Assembly (NCBI RefSeq): GCF_024297145.1
Contig: NZ_JANCTC010000005.1
Coordinates: 62,001 to 126,000, forward strand
DNA from: Mesorhizobium sp. LMG 17147
GTDB taxonomy: Bacteria; Pseudomonadota; Alphaproteobacteria; Rhizobiales; Rhizobiaceae
Length of the DNA stretch: 64,000 nucleotides
Reading direction: 5' to 3'
The notes under the pieces were generated by a model. That model worked only from the letters and a program-made list of their open reading frames with translations. It had not been told where the DNA came from and did not search any database. Shown here piece by piece: positions 1 through 8,906 of this stretch (its first letter is position 1; every line of letters starts with the position of its first letter). The position numbers and the translations under genes are program-made.

Positions 1-687
1 GGCCTGCGCCGCGCCGTAGCCGTCACCACCCTGGTCGACGACACCGACAACATCCGGCAGCGACGGCAGGATCGTTGCGACCGCTTTCTGTGCCGTTGTC
101 TGGTCCCAGTCGCCGGTCACCGAGCCGACGATCTTGAACTCGGGATGGGCAGCGACACCCTCGAGGATGCCGGCGTGGATGGCGTCGTCGATCGAAGTGC
201 CGGCGAGACCGCGGATTTCCAGGAGATTGCCGCCCTTGGGCTGGAACTTGGCCATCTGTTCGACTTCCTGCTTGCCCATGTCCTTGAAGTCGACGACGAC
301 GCGGTAGGCGCAGGGTTCGGTGACGATGCCGTCGAAGGAGACGACGACGATGCCGGCGTCGCAGGCCTGCTTGATGGCGCCGTTGAGCGCATCCGGAGAC
401 GCCGCGTTGATGACGATCGCGTCATAGCCCTGCAGGATCAGGTTCTGCACTTGCGCTGCTTGCGTCGGCACTTCCTTGTCGGCCGTCGTGAAGACGTCCG
501 CGGCGCCGACCACCTTGTCGGCAACCGCCTTCTTGGTGACGATGGCGTAGCTGTCCAGCATCGCCTGCCGCCAGGAATTGCCGGCGTAATTGTTAGAGAA
601 GGCGATTTTCTTGCCGCTGGTGTCGGCAAGCGCGGTGCCCGAGGCGAGCATCGCCGCAAGGGCGCCCAAAACGAATATTTTCTTCAT
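1..687 (-). CDS. Sugar ABC transporter substrate-binding protein, C-terminus cut by window edge
   Basis: Periplasmic sugar-binding component of a ribose-type ABC importer (Peripla_BP_4 family). The reading frame is open from 687 to the left edge, giving 229 residues of a protein that usually has 310-350. The N-terminus is a typical Sec signal peptide (MKKIFVLGALAAMLASGTALA) and the mature part begins with the KIAFSNNYAGNSWRQ strand typical of the family, followed by the VQNLILQGYDAIVINAASPDAL segment in two pieces. A strong GGGAGGAG ribosome site precedes ATG 687. The permease and ATPase genes would be expected to the left, outside the window. The substrate cannot be read from the sequence. 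Confidence 0.9.
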   Translation of the reverse strand, partial: MKKIFVLGALAAMLASGTALADTSGKKIAFSNNYAGNSWRQAMLDSYAIVTKKAVADKVVGAADVFTTADKEVPTQAAQVQNLILQGYDAIVINAASPDALNGAIKQACDAGIVVVSFDGIVTEPCAYRVVVDFKDMGKQEVEQMAKFQPKGGNLLEIRGLAGTSIDDAIHAGILEGVAAHPEFKIVGSVTGDWDQTTAQKAVATILPSLPDVVGVVDQGGDGYGAAQA

Positions 688-904
688 GTCATACTCCTCC
701 CGTGAGTTGCTGTCTTACTGGTGGCTAATGGCTGGCTGGTGGCTGATGGTTGATCGCTCACAATGCTGTTTTTTATATATTATCAGACAAATGCAGATGG
801 GCGACAAGCTGTCAACAGCAATCCATGGCCGGCGATCAACTTGCGGTGCAATCATTGAAAACGGTTCGGCTCCTGGTCTAGGGATGGCACTGGAGACCGA
901 TTGA
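688..904. promoter_or_regulatory. Divergent promoter region with GntR-like operator half-palindrome
   Basis: This gap must hold the promoters of the left-edge sugar-binding protein (minus) and the glucoamylase operon (plus). An AT-rich tract at 771-783 leads into ATTATCAGACAA at 779-790, an imperfect palindrome of the TTGTC-n-GACAA type used by FadR-subfamily GntR regulators. Nearly the same word recurs at 6478-6508. Direct TGGTGGCT repeats lie at 719-750. Assignment to any regulator is inference. Confidence 0.4.
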
Positions 905-3331
905 ATGGCAGCGAACCTTGCCCCGGGTGCACCCGGCATTCCGGCGCGCTGGACCTCGAGCGCCAAGAGCGGCGTCGGCACTGCGCTCTCGCCGGCCTGC
1001 CCGATCTGGTTCACCATCAGTCACGGTATTCTCAACGAGATCTACTATCCCCGCCTCGACAGCGCCTGCACCCGCGATCTGGGGCTGATCGTCACCGGAC
1101 CCGATGGCTATTTCTCGGAAGAAAAGCGCGACGCCGAGCACAGCATCGAACCGCTCGAGGACGGGGTGCCTGCCTATCGGCTGGTCAACACCGCGGCCGA
1201 TGGAAGCTATCGGATCCAAAAGCGGATCATTACGGATCCGGAACGTCCCGTCGTGCTGCAAGAGATCATTTTCACGCCGCTCAAAGGCGCGGCCGCCGGT
1301 TACCGCGTCTACGCGCTGCTGGCGCCGCACCTCGTCAACGCCGGCATGGGCAACACCGCCTGGATCGACGGCCATGAAGGACAGCCTGTCCTGTTTGCAT
1401 CGGGACGCGGTGTCTGCCTGGCGCTCGCCTCGTCGCTGCCGTGGAAGGCGTGCTCGGCCGGCTATGTCGGCGCCTCCGACGGCTGGCAGCAGCTTCGTCA
1501 AGGCGGCCGGCTCGATCCGGCCTGCCGCAGGGCCGAGGATGGCAATGTCGCGCTGACCGGCGAGATCGGCTTTTCGGCCGCGAATCCAAAAATATTGCTG
1601 GCGCTCGGCTTCGGCACGACACCGCAACAGGCGGCGGAAACCGCTTTCGCCAGCCTGAGGCAAGGTTTTGAGCCCGCGGTCAGATCCTATGGTCAAAAAT
1701 GGCGCCAATGGCAGGCCGGTTTGCTGCCGCTGGACCGGCAAGCGGCGTTCGGCCTCAATCCCTACCGCATCAGCACTGCGGTGCTGGCGGCACACCGCTC
1801 GTCGACCGGAGCAGCCGTCGCCAGCCTGTCGATCCCGTGGGGCTTCAACAAGGGCGACGACGATCTGGGCGGCTATCACCTGGTCTGGCCGCGCGATCTG
1901 GTCGAAACCGCCGGCGGTTTCCTCGCCGCCGGCGACCCGGCGGAAGCCTTGCGCATCCTTGGCTATCTGCGCTCGATCCAGCAGCCGGACGGGCATTGGC
2001 CGCAGAACGCCTGGCTCGACGGTTCGGCCTATTGGCCGGGCATCCAGATGGACGAATGCGCCTTTCCGCTGCTGCTCGCCGACGCGCTGCGCCGCGCCGG
2101 GCATTTGCCGCCTGCGGTACTCTCCTCCTTCATGCCGATGATCGAGCGCGCGGCCTCCTACGTCGTGCGCAACGGCCCCGTCACCGGCGAAGACCGCTGG
2201 GAAGAGGACGCCGGCTACAGCCCGTTCACGCTTGCCGTCGAGATCGCCGCATTGCTTGCGGCTGCGGACATGTTCGATGCCGCCGGCAAAACAGAGCCGG
2301 CAAACTACCTGCGCGAAACCGCCGATGTCTGGAACGATCAGATCGAGCGCTGGACCTACGTCGCCGGTAGCTCCTCGGGCGATGAAGCCGGCGTCGAGGG
2401 CTACTATGTCCGCATTGCGCCGCCCGACAAAGCCGGCGCGGCATCGCCGAAAGACGGCTACGTCCCGATCAAGAACCGCCCGCCGGCCGATACGGACCGG
2501 CCGGCCAAGGCGATCGTCAGCCCGGATGCCCTGGCCCTGGTCCGCTTCGGCCTGAGAGCCGCCGACGATCCGCGCATCCTCGACACGGTCAAGGTGATCG
2601 ACGCGCAATTGCGTTGCGAGCTGCCGCAGGGGCCGCTCTGGTACCGCTACAACGGCGACGGCTATGGTGAGCATGCGGACGGCGCGCCCTTCGATGGAAC
2701 CGGCCAGGGCCGGCCCTGGCCGCTGCTGGTCGGCGAGCGCGCGCATTACGAGCTGGCGGCGGGGCGCAAGGACAAAGTGGCAAGCCTGCTCGCGACGTTT
2801 GAGGGCTCCGCCGGGCCGGGCGGCCTGCTGCCGGAGCAAGTCTGGGATGGTCCAGACATGCCGGAGCGCGAATTGCGGCATGGCGGCCCCTCCGGCAGCG
2901 CCAAGCCGCTGGTTTGGGCGCATTCCGAGCACATCAAACTATTACGTTCGCTCCGCGACAGCGCCGTCTTCGACATGCCGCCACAAGGCGTCAAGCGCTA
3001 TATCGAGGGCAGAACGGTGTCGCGCCTCAGGGCATGGCGCTTCAACCACAAGATCCGTACCATCCCGGCAGGCAAGGCGCTGCGCATCGAAGTTCTGGCC
3101 CGGGCGGTGGTTCATTGGAGCAGCGACAATTGGGCTACCGTCCATGACACCGGGACCGCCGCGAACCTTTTCGGCATCCATTTCGCGGAGTTGCCGGTTG
3201 CCGACGCCGCTCCGGGCAATAGCATTGTCTTCACATTCTTCTGGTCCGATGCCGGCCGTTGGGAGAATGTCGACTTTTCCGTTGGTATCGACGATGCGTC
3301 ACAGCCACTAGATCATCGATCCCTCAAGTAA
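905..3331 (+). CDS. GH15 glucoamylase / glucodextranase-like alpha-glucosidase
   Basis: Predicted glucan 1,4-alpha-glucosidase of 808 residues that releases glucose from the non-reducing ends of alpha-glucans. Residues about 10-280 resemble the beta-sandwich domain preceding the catalytic barrel in prokaryotic GH15 enzymes. The (alpha/alpha)6 catalytic domain follows, with WPRDLVETAGG near 327, WEEDAGYSPF near 430 (probable general acid Glu) and PEQVWD near 642 (probable general base Glu), then LVWAHSEHIKLL. The last 100 residues look like a small C-terminal beta domain. No signal peptide is visible, so it is probably cytoplasmic and would act on stored glycogen or imported oligosaccharides. 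It is the first gene of a run with gnd, zwf and a ROK kinase. ATG 905 is preceded by GGAG. Confidence 0.9.
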   Translation: MAANLAPGAPGIPARWTSSAKSGVGTALSPACPIWFTISHGILNEIYYPRLDSACTRDLGLIVTGPDGYFSEEKRDAEHSIEPLEDGVPAYRLVNTAADGSYRIQKRIITDPERPVVLQEIIFTPLKGAAAGYRVYALLAPHLVNAGMGNTAWIDGHEGQPVLFASGRGVCLALASSLPWKACSAGYVGASDGWQQLRQGGRLDPACRRAEDGNVALTGEIGFSAANPKILLALGFGTTPQQAAETAFASLRQGFEPAVRSYGQKWRQWQAGLLPLDRQAAFGLNPYRISTAVLAAHRSSTGAAVASLSIPWGFNKGDDDLGGYHLVWPRDLVETAGGFLAAGDPAEALRILGYLRSIQQPDGHWPQNAWLDGSAYWPGIQMDECAFPLLLADALRRAGHLPPAVLSSFMPMIERAASYVVRNGPVTGEDRWEEDAGYSPFTLAVEIAALLAAADMFDAAGKTEPANYLRETADVWNDQIERWTYVAGSSSGDEAGVEGYYVRIAPPDKAGAASPKDGYVPIKNRPPADTDRPAKAIVSPDALALVRFGLRAADDPRILDTVKVIDAQLRCELPQGPLWYRYNGDGYGEHADGAPFDGTGQGRPWPLLVGERAHYELAAGRKDKVASLLATFEGSAGPGGLLPEQVWDGPDMPERELRHGGPSGSAKPLVWAHSEHIKLLRSLRDSAVFDMPPQGVKRYIEGRTVSRLRAWRFNHKIRTIPAGKALRIEVLARAVVHWSSDNWATVHDTGTAANLFGIHFAELPVADAAPGNSIVFTFFWSDAGRWENVDFSVGIDDASQPLDHRSLK

Positions 3332-3345
3332 GGCAGGACGAGACC

Positions 3346-4362
3346 ATGCAGATAGGAATGATGGGACTGGGCAGGATGGGCGCCAACATGGTTCGGCGCC
3401 TGCTGCGCGATGGCCACGAATGCGTCGTCTACGACATCAACCCGGCGAGCGTCGCGGCGCTTGTGAGCGCCGGCGCGGTCGGAGCCGCCTCGATGGAGGA
3501 CTTCGTCGGCAAGCTGACGAAGCCGCGCAGCGCCTGGCTGATGCTGCCGGCGGCGATCACCGGCCGGATCGTCGACCAGGTGGCCGCCCTGATGGAGCCG
3601 GGCGACATCATCATCGACGGCGGCAACTCCTATTATCATGAGGCCGTCGACCACGCCGCGCGCCTGGCCTTGAAAGGCTTGAGCTATGTCGATGTCGGCA
3701 CCAGCGGCGGCGTCTGGGGCCTCGAGCGCGGCTACTGCCTGATGATCGGCGGCCCTGACAGCGCGGTCCAGCATCTCGATCCGATCTTCGCCACGCTGGC
3801 GCCCGGCGCCGACGCCGCTTCGCCCGCCCCTGGCAAGGACGCCGGAACCGCTCCCTTCGGCTATCTGCATTGCGGGCCGAGCGGCGCCGGCCATTTCGTC
3901 AAGATGGTCCATAACGGCATCGAATATGGTGTCATGGCCGCCTATGCCGAGGGCATGAACATCCTGAAGTCGGCGAATGCCGGCAAACGGCAGCGCACCG
4001 CCGACGCGGAAACCAGCCCGCTGGAAAACCCGCAATATTACCAGTTCGACATCGACATCGCCGAAGTGGCCGAGGTGTGGCGGCATGGCAGCGTCATCGG
4101 CTCGTGGCTGCTCGACCTGACGGCAGGCGTGTTGAAGGCCGATTCGGCGCTGACGCAGTTCGGCGGACGGGTATCGGATTCCGGCGAAGGCCGCTGGACG
4201 CTGAAGGCGGCGATCGACACCGGCGTACCGGCGCCGGTGCTGTCGTCGGCGCTGTTCGACAGGTTCTCCTCGCAAGGCGAGTCCGAATTTGCCGACAAGC
4301 TTCTGTCCGCCATGCGTTATGCCTTTGGCGGTCATGTCGAAAAACCGAAGGCCGGCTCGTGA
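3346..4362 (+). CDS. gnd: 6-phosphogluconate dehydrogenase, decarboxylating (short form)
   Basis: Oxidises 6-phosphogluconate to ribulose 5-phosphate and CO2 in the oxidative pentose phosphate pathway. The 338-residue length matches the short Gnd/YqeC type rather than the 470-residue enterobacterial type. The Rossmann fold begins at once with the [14 protein letters not shown] nucleotide motif, DGGNSYYHE follows near residue 90, and the substrate-site segment [16 protein letters not shown] lies in the middle. ATG 3346 was chosen over an upstream in-frame codon because the protein then starts directly at the first beta strand and the longer form would overlap the glucoamylase gene. It lies 14 bases after that gene and 22 before zwf. 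Confidence 0.93.
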   Translation: MQIGMMGLGRMGANMVRRLLRDGHECVVYDINPASVAALVSAGAVGAASMEDFVGKLTKPRSAWLMLPAAITGRIVDQVAALMEPGDIIIDGGNSYYHEAVDHAARLALKGLSYVDVGTSGGVWGLERGYCLMIGGPDSAVQHLDPIFATLAPGADAASPAPGKDAGTAPFGYLHCGPSGAGHFVKMVHNGIEYGVMAAYAEGMNILKSANAGKRQRTADAETSPLENPQYYQFDIDIAEVAEVWRHGSVIGSWLLDLTAGVLKADSALTQFGGRVSDSGEGRWTLKAAIDTGVPAPVLSSALFDRFSSQGESEFADKLLSAMRYAFGGHVEKPKAGS

Positions 4363-4384
4363 CGGGCGACAGGGAGGCACGCCC

Positions 4385-5761
4385 ATGAGCCAGGAACGGT
4401 CCGACACGCTGGTGCTTTTCGGCGCCACCGGCGATCTCGCCCACAAGAAGATCTTTCCCGCCCTCTACGCCATGGTGGCCAAGGGAACGCTGAACGAGCC
4501 GGTGATCGGCGTCGCCTTCGATCCCTGGGACCTCGCCAAGCTGCAGGCGCGCGCCCGCGACGGTATCGTCAATGCCATCGGCAGCATCGACGAGAAGATC
4601 TTCGCCAGGCTTGCCTCGCTGCTTCGCTATGTCAGCGGCGACTACCGGGCGCCTGCGACCTTCGAGAAGCTGAAGACCGCGCTGGGCAGCGCTGAGCGGC
4701 CGCTGCACTATCTGGCGGTGCCGCCAGCCATGTTCGAGGTCGTCGTCCAGGGGCTGGAGCAGTCGGGCGCCGCCCAGGGCGCGCGCCTGATGGTGGAAAA
4801 GCCGTTCGGCCACGATCTGCAATCGGCGCGCTGGCTGAACCGGGTGCTGCATCTGGTCTTCGACGAAAAGTCGATCTTCCGCATCGACCATTATCTCGGC
4901 AAGGAGGCGATCCAGAACCTGCTCTATTTCCGCTTCGCCAATTCCTTCCTCGAGCCGATCTGGAACCGCAATTACGTCGAGAGCGTGCAGATCACCATGG
5001 CCGAGGATTTCGGTGTCGAGGGGCGCGGCCGCTTCTACGACGAGGTCGGCTGCATCCGCGACGTCATCGAAAACCATCTGCTCAATATCCTCTTGCTGCT
5101 CGCCATGGAGCCGCCGGTCGGCCGTTCGGCCGACGATCTCATCGACGAGAAGGTCCAGGTGCTGCGGGCGATCCGGACGCTGACCAGGGACGATGTCGTG
5201 CGCGGCCAGTTCGACGGCTATCTCAACGAGCCGGGCGTCGCGCCGAACTCGCCGGTCGAGACCTTCGCGGCGGTGCGCTTTTTCGTCGATACCTGGCGCT
5301 GGCAGGATGTGCCGTTCTTCATCCGCGCCGGCAAATCCCTGCCGGTGCACGCCACCGAGGTCATCGTGCGGCTGAAGCGGCCGCCGCTCGACGTCTTCGA
5401 TCCGATCAAACCCGGCGAATGCAATCACGTGCGCTTCCGCATCGATCCGCAAGTGGCGATCTCGATCGGAGCCCGGCGCAAGGCACCCGGCGACGACATG
5501 GTCGGCGAACAGGTCGAGCTCACCGCGTTGGACGACAGCAAGGGCGACATGCCGCCTTACGAGCGGTTGATCGGCGACGCCATGAACGGCAACGGCCAGC
5601 TGTTCACCCGCCAGGACGCCAGCGAACTCGCCTGGCGCATCGTCGGTCCGGTGCTCGGCGACACCACGCCACCGCCTGTCTACGCGCCAAAGACGTGGGG
5701 GCCGGCCGAAGCCATGGCTGGATTCGGGCCACCGAACGGCTGGATCAATCCAGCGAAATGA
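4385..5761 (+). CDS. zwf: Glucose-6-phosphate 1-dehydrogenase
   Basis: First enzyme of the oxidative pentose phosphate and Entner-Doudoroff routes; oxidises glucose 6-phosphate to 6-phosphogluconolactone with NADP. The 458-residue protein has the nucleotide motif [11 protein letters not shown] at its N-terminus and the signature catalytic motif RIDHYLGKE in the first half. ATG 4385 has an AGGGAGG ribosome site and begins at the conserved region. No pgl (lactonase) gene is present between zwf and gnd, so hydrolysis of the lactone must be spontaneous or encoded elsewhere. Gene order glucoamylase-gnd-zwf-ROK kinase suggests that glucose freed from glucan is phosphorylated and oxidised by one transcription unit. 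Confidence 0.95.
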   Translation: MSQERSDTLVLFGATGDLAHKKIFPALYAMVAKGTLNEPVIGVAFDPWDLAKLQARARDGIVNAIGSIDEKIFARLASLLRYVSGDYRAPATFEKLKTALGSAERPLHYLAVPPAMFEVVVQGLEQSGAAQGARLMVEKPFGHDLQSARWLNRVLHLVFDEKSIFRIDHYLGKEAIQNLLYFRFANSFLEPIWNRNYVESVQITMAEDFGVEGRGRFYDEVGCIRDVIENHLLNILLLLAMEPPVGRSADDLIDEKVQVLRAIRTLTRDDVVRGQFDGYLNEPGVAPNSPVETFAAVRFFVDTWRWQDVPFFIRAGKSLPVHATEVIVRLKRPPLDVFDPIKPGECNHVRFRIDPQVAISIGARRKAPGDDMVGEQVELTALDDSKGDMPPYERLIGDAMNGNGQLFTRQDASELAWRIVGPVLGDTTPPPVYAPKTWGPAEAMAGFGPPNGWINPAK

Positions 5762-5780
5762 TTTCTGGGAGGCGAAAGCG

Positions 5781-6485
5781 ATGGCCAAAGCGGTGAAGCG
5801 ACCCGCACCCGACGCCGAACAGATCGTGCTTGCGATCGATATCGGCGGCTCGCACGTCAAGGTCCGCACCAGCGCCGGCGCAGAGGAGCGCAAGACCGCT
5901 TCCGGACCGGAGCTGACGCCGCAGCAGATGGTCGCTGCAGTGAAGACGCTCGCCGAAGGGCTGCACTACGATGTCGTCTCGATGGGCTATCCGGGTCCCG
6001 TGCACCACAACCGGCCTTTGACCGAACCGGCCAATCTCGGCAAGGGCTGGGTCGGCTGCGATTTCGCCGCTGAGTTCGGCAAGCCGGTGAAGGTCGTCAA
6101 CGATGCGCTGATGCAGGCCGTCGGCAGTTATGAAGGCGGCCGCATGCTGTTCCTTGGCCTCGGCACCGGCCTGGGGGCCGCGATGATCGTCGATAACGTC
6201 GCCCAGCCGATGGAGCTTGCCCATCTTCCCTACAAGAAGCGCGGCAGTTTCGAAGACTATGTCGGCGAACGCGGGCTGCAAAAGCGCGGCAAGAAGAAAT
6301 GGCGCAAATACGTCTTCGACGTCGTCGACCGGCTTCGCACCGCCATGCAGCCGGATTACGTGGTCATCGGCGGCGGCAATGTCGATGAACTCACCGACTT
6401 GCCCGCCGATTGCAGACGCGGCGACAACACACGCGCCTTCGAAGGCGGATTTCGACTGTGGCGCGACAAATCCCTGATTATCTGA
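5781..6485 (+). CDS. ROK-family sugar kinase, polyphosphate glucokinase-like
   Basis: Predicted glucokinase of 234 residues, shorter than the usual 300-residue ROK kinases and close to polyphosphate glucokinases (PpgK). Motifs are LAIDIGGSHVKV (phosphate loop), MGYPGPVHHN, VVNDALMQAVGSY with the likely catalytic Asp, and GLGTGLGAAMIVD. ATG 5781 lies 19 bases after zwf with GGGAGG upstream. Phosphorylating glucose to glucose 6-phosphate would supply the Zwf next to it. Whether the donor is ATP or polyphosphate cannot be decided from sequence. Its stop codon sits inside a 17-base tandem repeat. Confidence 0.85.
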   Translation: MAKAVKRPAPDAEQIVLAIDIGGSHVKVRTSAGAEERKTASGPELTPQQMVAAVKTLAEGLHYDVVSMGYPGPVHHNRPLTEPANLGKGWVGCDFAAEFGKPVKVVNDALMQAVGSYEGGRMLFLGLGTGLGAAMIVDNVAQPMELAHLPYKKRGSFEDYVGERGLQKRGKKKWRKYVFDVVDRLRTAMQPDYVVIGGGNVDELTDLPADCRRGDNTRAFEGGFRLWRDKSLII

Positions 6486-6508
6486 TATTGCTGATTGTCT
6501 GATATTAT
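6474..6508. repeat. 17-bp imperfect tandem repeat with GntR-like motif
   Basis: Two adjacent copies, 6474-6490 and 6491-6507, share CTGATTnTCTGATATT. The second contains TTGTCTGATATTAT (6495-6508), matching the reverse complement of 779-792 at 13 of 14 positions. The copies straddle the stop codon of the ROK kinase gene. This could be a downstream operator of the same regulator or a promoter element of the mucR-type gene. Confidence 0.5.
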
Positions 6509-6649
6509 CGAGCACCGGCTCAGGGTTGTTAATCCCGCGCTGCCGTTAGTATTATTATTCAAAATAATGTGTGACGTGGCGCGGCGTCATTGCATTGCGC
6601 AGCTTTGCCGACTAGGAATTTCTGCGACCCCCACGGACGGAGAGATAGA

Positions 6650-7114
6650 TTGACCGACGACAACAACAACGCTCGCAAAGACATCGACCTGCTCGAGCTG
6701 ACCGCCCATATCGTCTCCGCATATGTCGAGAAGAACCGCTTGCCGGCTTCCGGCCTCGGCGATCTCATCGCCAGCGTCAGCGCTTCCATAGGGGGGCTGG
6801 GGCAACCGGCAGTGCCGGTCGCCGCGCCGCTGACGCCTGCCGTCAATCCCAAGAAATCGGTGACGCCGGACTACATCATCTGTCTCGAGGACGGCAAGAA
6901 GTTCAAATCCTTGAAGCGCCATATCGGCGTTCATTTCGGGCTGACGCCAGACGCCTACCGCGCCAAATGGGGCCTGCCGTCGGACTACCCGATGGTCGCT
7001 CCCAACTACGCGGCCTCGCGTTCGCAGCTGGCCAAGGCGATCGGCCTCGGCCGCAAAGCCGCCCCGCCCGCGCCCGTCAAGAGCCGGGGCAGGAAGGCCA
7101 AAGCGACGGTTTGA
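6650..7114 (+). CDS. MucR/Ros-family zinc-finger transcriptional regulator
   Basis: DNA-binding regulator of 154 residues of the alphaproteobacterial MucR/Ros family, which represses exopolysaccharide, motility and many AT-rich promoters. The N-terminal DIDLLELTAHIVSAYVEKN helix is the family's oligomerisation region; the core TPDYIICLEDGKKFKSLKRH is the prokaryotic zinc finger with Cys-x2-Asp-type ligands and His residues, followed by GLTPDAYRAKWGLP. The tail is basic and rich in Ala and Pro. Start TTG 6650 is chosen: GGAGAGA lies just upstream and the protein then begins with the charged family N-terminus. The 160 bases before it are AT-rich, as expected for an autoregulated mucR gene. Confidence 0.9.
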   Translation: MTDDNNNARKDIDLLELTAHIVSAYVEKNRLPASGLGDLIASVSASIGGLGQPAVPVAAPLTPAVNPKKSVTPDYIICLEDGKKFKSLKRHIGVHFGLTPDAYRAKWGLPSDYPMVAPNYAASRSQLAKAIGLGRKAAPPAPVKSRGRKAKATV

Positions 7115-7664
7115 TACCAAGGCGAGAGCAGGTTTGATCCTTCAGCGATACCACGTGGGCAGGCGTGGGAGCGCGCTTCGTTATCCCGAGCGAAGCGACG
7201 TCGTGGAAACCTTGGTATCCATGCTGCGACTTTCTCCGCGTGGCGAAGGTGCGGAATTTTTTGGTACCAGAGGGACAGCGCCCCCGTCTGTCCTGCCGGA
7301 CATCTCCCGCTCTAGTGGGGAGATTGGCTACCTCGCCAGTCGTCTCTTTAAACGCACGAATCGCCTTTGACGCTGGAGATTGGCGAAAGCCGTCGGGACG
7401 TCCAATCTCCCCCCTTGAGGGGGAGATGTCCGGCAGGACAGAGGGGGGCGCGAAGGAACTCGACCTGGTGCGCCAAATAACCTCTCCACCTCCGCCGAGC
7501 GCGTTTGCCATATGCAATTAGCATGGTAGCCCGAAATTCCTTGATCCAGGCCGGATTTTTGCGCGCGCCTCCGGCCGAACTGCGCTAAAGGCTCTCTTGG
7601 CCGGACCAGCGCCCATCGTGGAAGTGCCCCGCCGGCCGACATCGCCGCCACGGGGCCTTATTCC
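7115..7664. other. Non-coding 550-base gap with repeats
   Basis: No credible gene is present. The gap holds an inverted pair of REP-like palindromes (7270-7456, listed separately) and, at 7170-7230, a GC-rich stretch with a small hairpin (CGCTTCG...CGAAGCG at about 7176-7199). Short reading frames here only translate the repeats. The promoter of the MFS gene should lie in the last 150 bases. Confidence 0.6.
7270..7456. repeat. REP-like palindrome pair, locus 1
   Basis: Two copies of a 45-50 base palindromic element in opposite orientation. The left copy (about 7270-7328) reads GACAGCGCCCCCGTCTGTC then CTGCCGGACATCTCCC; the right copy (about 7400-7456) reads GGGGGAGATGTCCGGCAGG then ACAGAGGGGGGCGCG. 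Each copy has internal dyad symmetry of CTCCC/GGGAG. The spacer contains GGAGATTGGCGAAAGCC, which recurs at loci 3 and 4. Confidence 0.85.
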
Positions 7665-8906
7665 ATGACCGCAGAATCCCAAGTACCATCCGACCAGCGC
7701 TATGCCGCCTTTCGCCACCGGCCGTTCCTGAGCTATTGGGCGGCGCGCTTCCTCTCGACATTCTCCACCCAGATCGTGTCGGTCGCCGTCGGCTGGCAGA
7801 TCTACGATCTGACCCGCGACCCGTTCGACCTCGGCCTTGTCGGCATCGTCCAGTTCCTGCCTTCGCTGCTGCTGGTGCTGGTCACCGGCGACGTTGCCGA
7901 CCGTTTCGGGCGTCGGCTGATCATGGCGCTGGCGGTGCTGGTCGAGGCGGGCTGCGCCTTGGCCCTCCTGCTGCTGACGCTGCGCGGCCTCTCCGGGCCG
8001 ATGCCGGTCTTCATCGTGCTCGCCATGTTCGGCATTGCGCGCGCCTTCTTCGGGCCGGCCTCGTCATCGCTGTTCGCCAATCTGGTGCCGCCTGAGGATT
8101 TCGCCAACGCCATCGCCTGGAACTCGTCCGCCTGGCAGACGGCAACCATCGTCGGGCCGGTCGCCGGCGGCCTGCTCTACGGGCTTTCGGCCGAAGCTGC
8201 CTACACCACAGCGGCCGTGCTGATGCTCGTTGCCGCCGTGCTGATCTTCACCATCCCGAAGCCTGCCCAGCGCAGCCGGACCGACAGGCCGACGGTACAG
8301 ACCCTGTTCGCCGGCTTCGGCTACATCTGGAGCGAAAAGATCGTGCTCGGCGCGATATCGCTCGACCTGTTCGCGGTGCTCCTGTCCGGCGCCTCGGCGC
8401 TGCTGCCGGTCTACGCGCGCGATATCCTCGAACTCGGCCCGTGGGGGCTCGGCCTGTTGCGCTCGGCGCCCGGCGTCGGCGCCATCTGCGTCGCCATCTG
8501 GCTGGCCGGACACCCGATCCGCAACCATGCCGGCCTTGTCATGCTCGGCTTCGTTGCGCTGTTCGGCGCGTTCACTGTCCTGTTCGGCCTCTCGACCATC
8601 ACCTGGCTGTCGATCGCTGCTCTCGCCTTGCTTGGCGCCACCGACATGTTCAGCGTCTATATCCGCGAGACGCTGATCCAGCTGTGGACGCCGGACGACG
8701 TTCGCGGCCGTGTCAACGCCGTCAACCAGGTGTTTGTCGGCGCCTCCAATGAGCTCGGCGAATTCCGCGCCGGCACCATGGCCGCGCTGATCGGCACGGT
8801 TCCGGCCGTGGTGGTCGGCGGTGTCGGGGCGATCGCTGTCGCCGGGCTATGGGCGGTGCTGTTCCCGCAGCTGCGCAAGGTGCGTCATCTCAGGGGGCGA
8901 AACTGA
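7665..8906 (+). CDS. MFS transporter, EntS/MFS_3-like exporter
   Basis: Twelve-helix major facilitator protein of 413 residues in the inner membrane. After SYWAARFLSTFSTQIVSVAVGWQIYDLTRDPF come the family loop motif DVADRFGRRLIM, a central basic loop near residue 205 (PKPAQRSRTDRP) and ETLIQLWTPDDVRGRVNAV in the C-terminal half. This pattern belongs to the EntS-like subgroup, which exports siderophores or drugs, but no siderophore genes are nearby and the substrate is unknown. It is monocistronic and convergent with the amidotransferase gene, with stop codons adjacent. Confidence 0.85.
   Translation: MTAESQVPSDQRYAAFRHRPFLSYWAARFLSTFSTQIVSVAVGWQIYDLTRDPFDLGLVGIVQFLPSLLLVLVTGDVADRFGRRLIMALAVLVEAGCALALLLLTLRGLSGPMPVFIVLAMFGIARAFFGPASSSLFANLVPPEDFANAIAWNSSAWQTATIVGPVAGGLLYGLSAEAAYTTAAVLMLVAAVLIFTIPKPAQRSRTDRPTVQTLFAGFGYIWSEKIVLGAISLDLFAVLLSGASALLPVYARDILELGPWGLGLLRSAPGVGAICVAIWLAGHPIRNHAGLVMLGFVALFGAFTVLFGLSTITWLSIAALALLGATDMFSVYIRETLIQLWTPDDVRGRVNAVNQVFVGASNELGEFRAGTMAALIGTVPAVVVGGVGAIAVAGLWAVLFPQLRKVRHLRGRN

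Noticed and set aside
878..2932. 684-codon open frame on the minus strand
   Set aside because: It is antisense to the glucoamylase gene, which has clear family motifs; such long antisense frames arise from third-position GC bias.
4094..5893. 599-codon minus-strand frame
   Set aside because: Antisense to gnd and zwf; no ribosome site or recognised motif.
7134..7521. Short plus-strand frames in the 7.1-7.5 kb gap
   Set aside because: They consist mostly of translated repeat sequence and lack ribosome sites.
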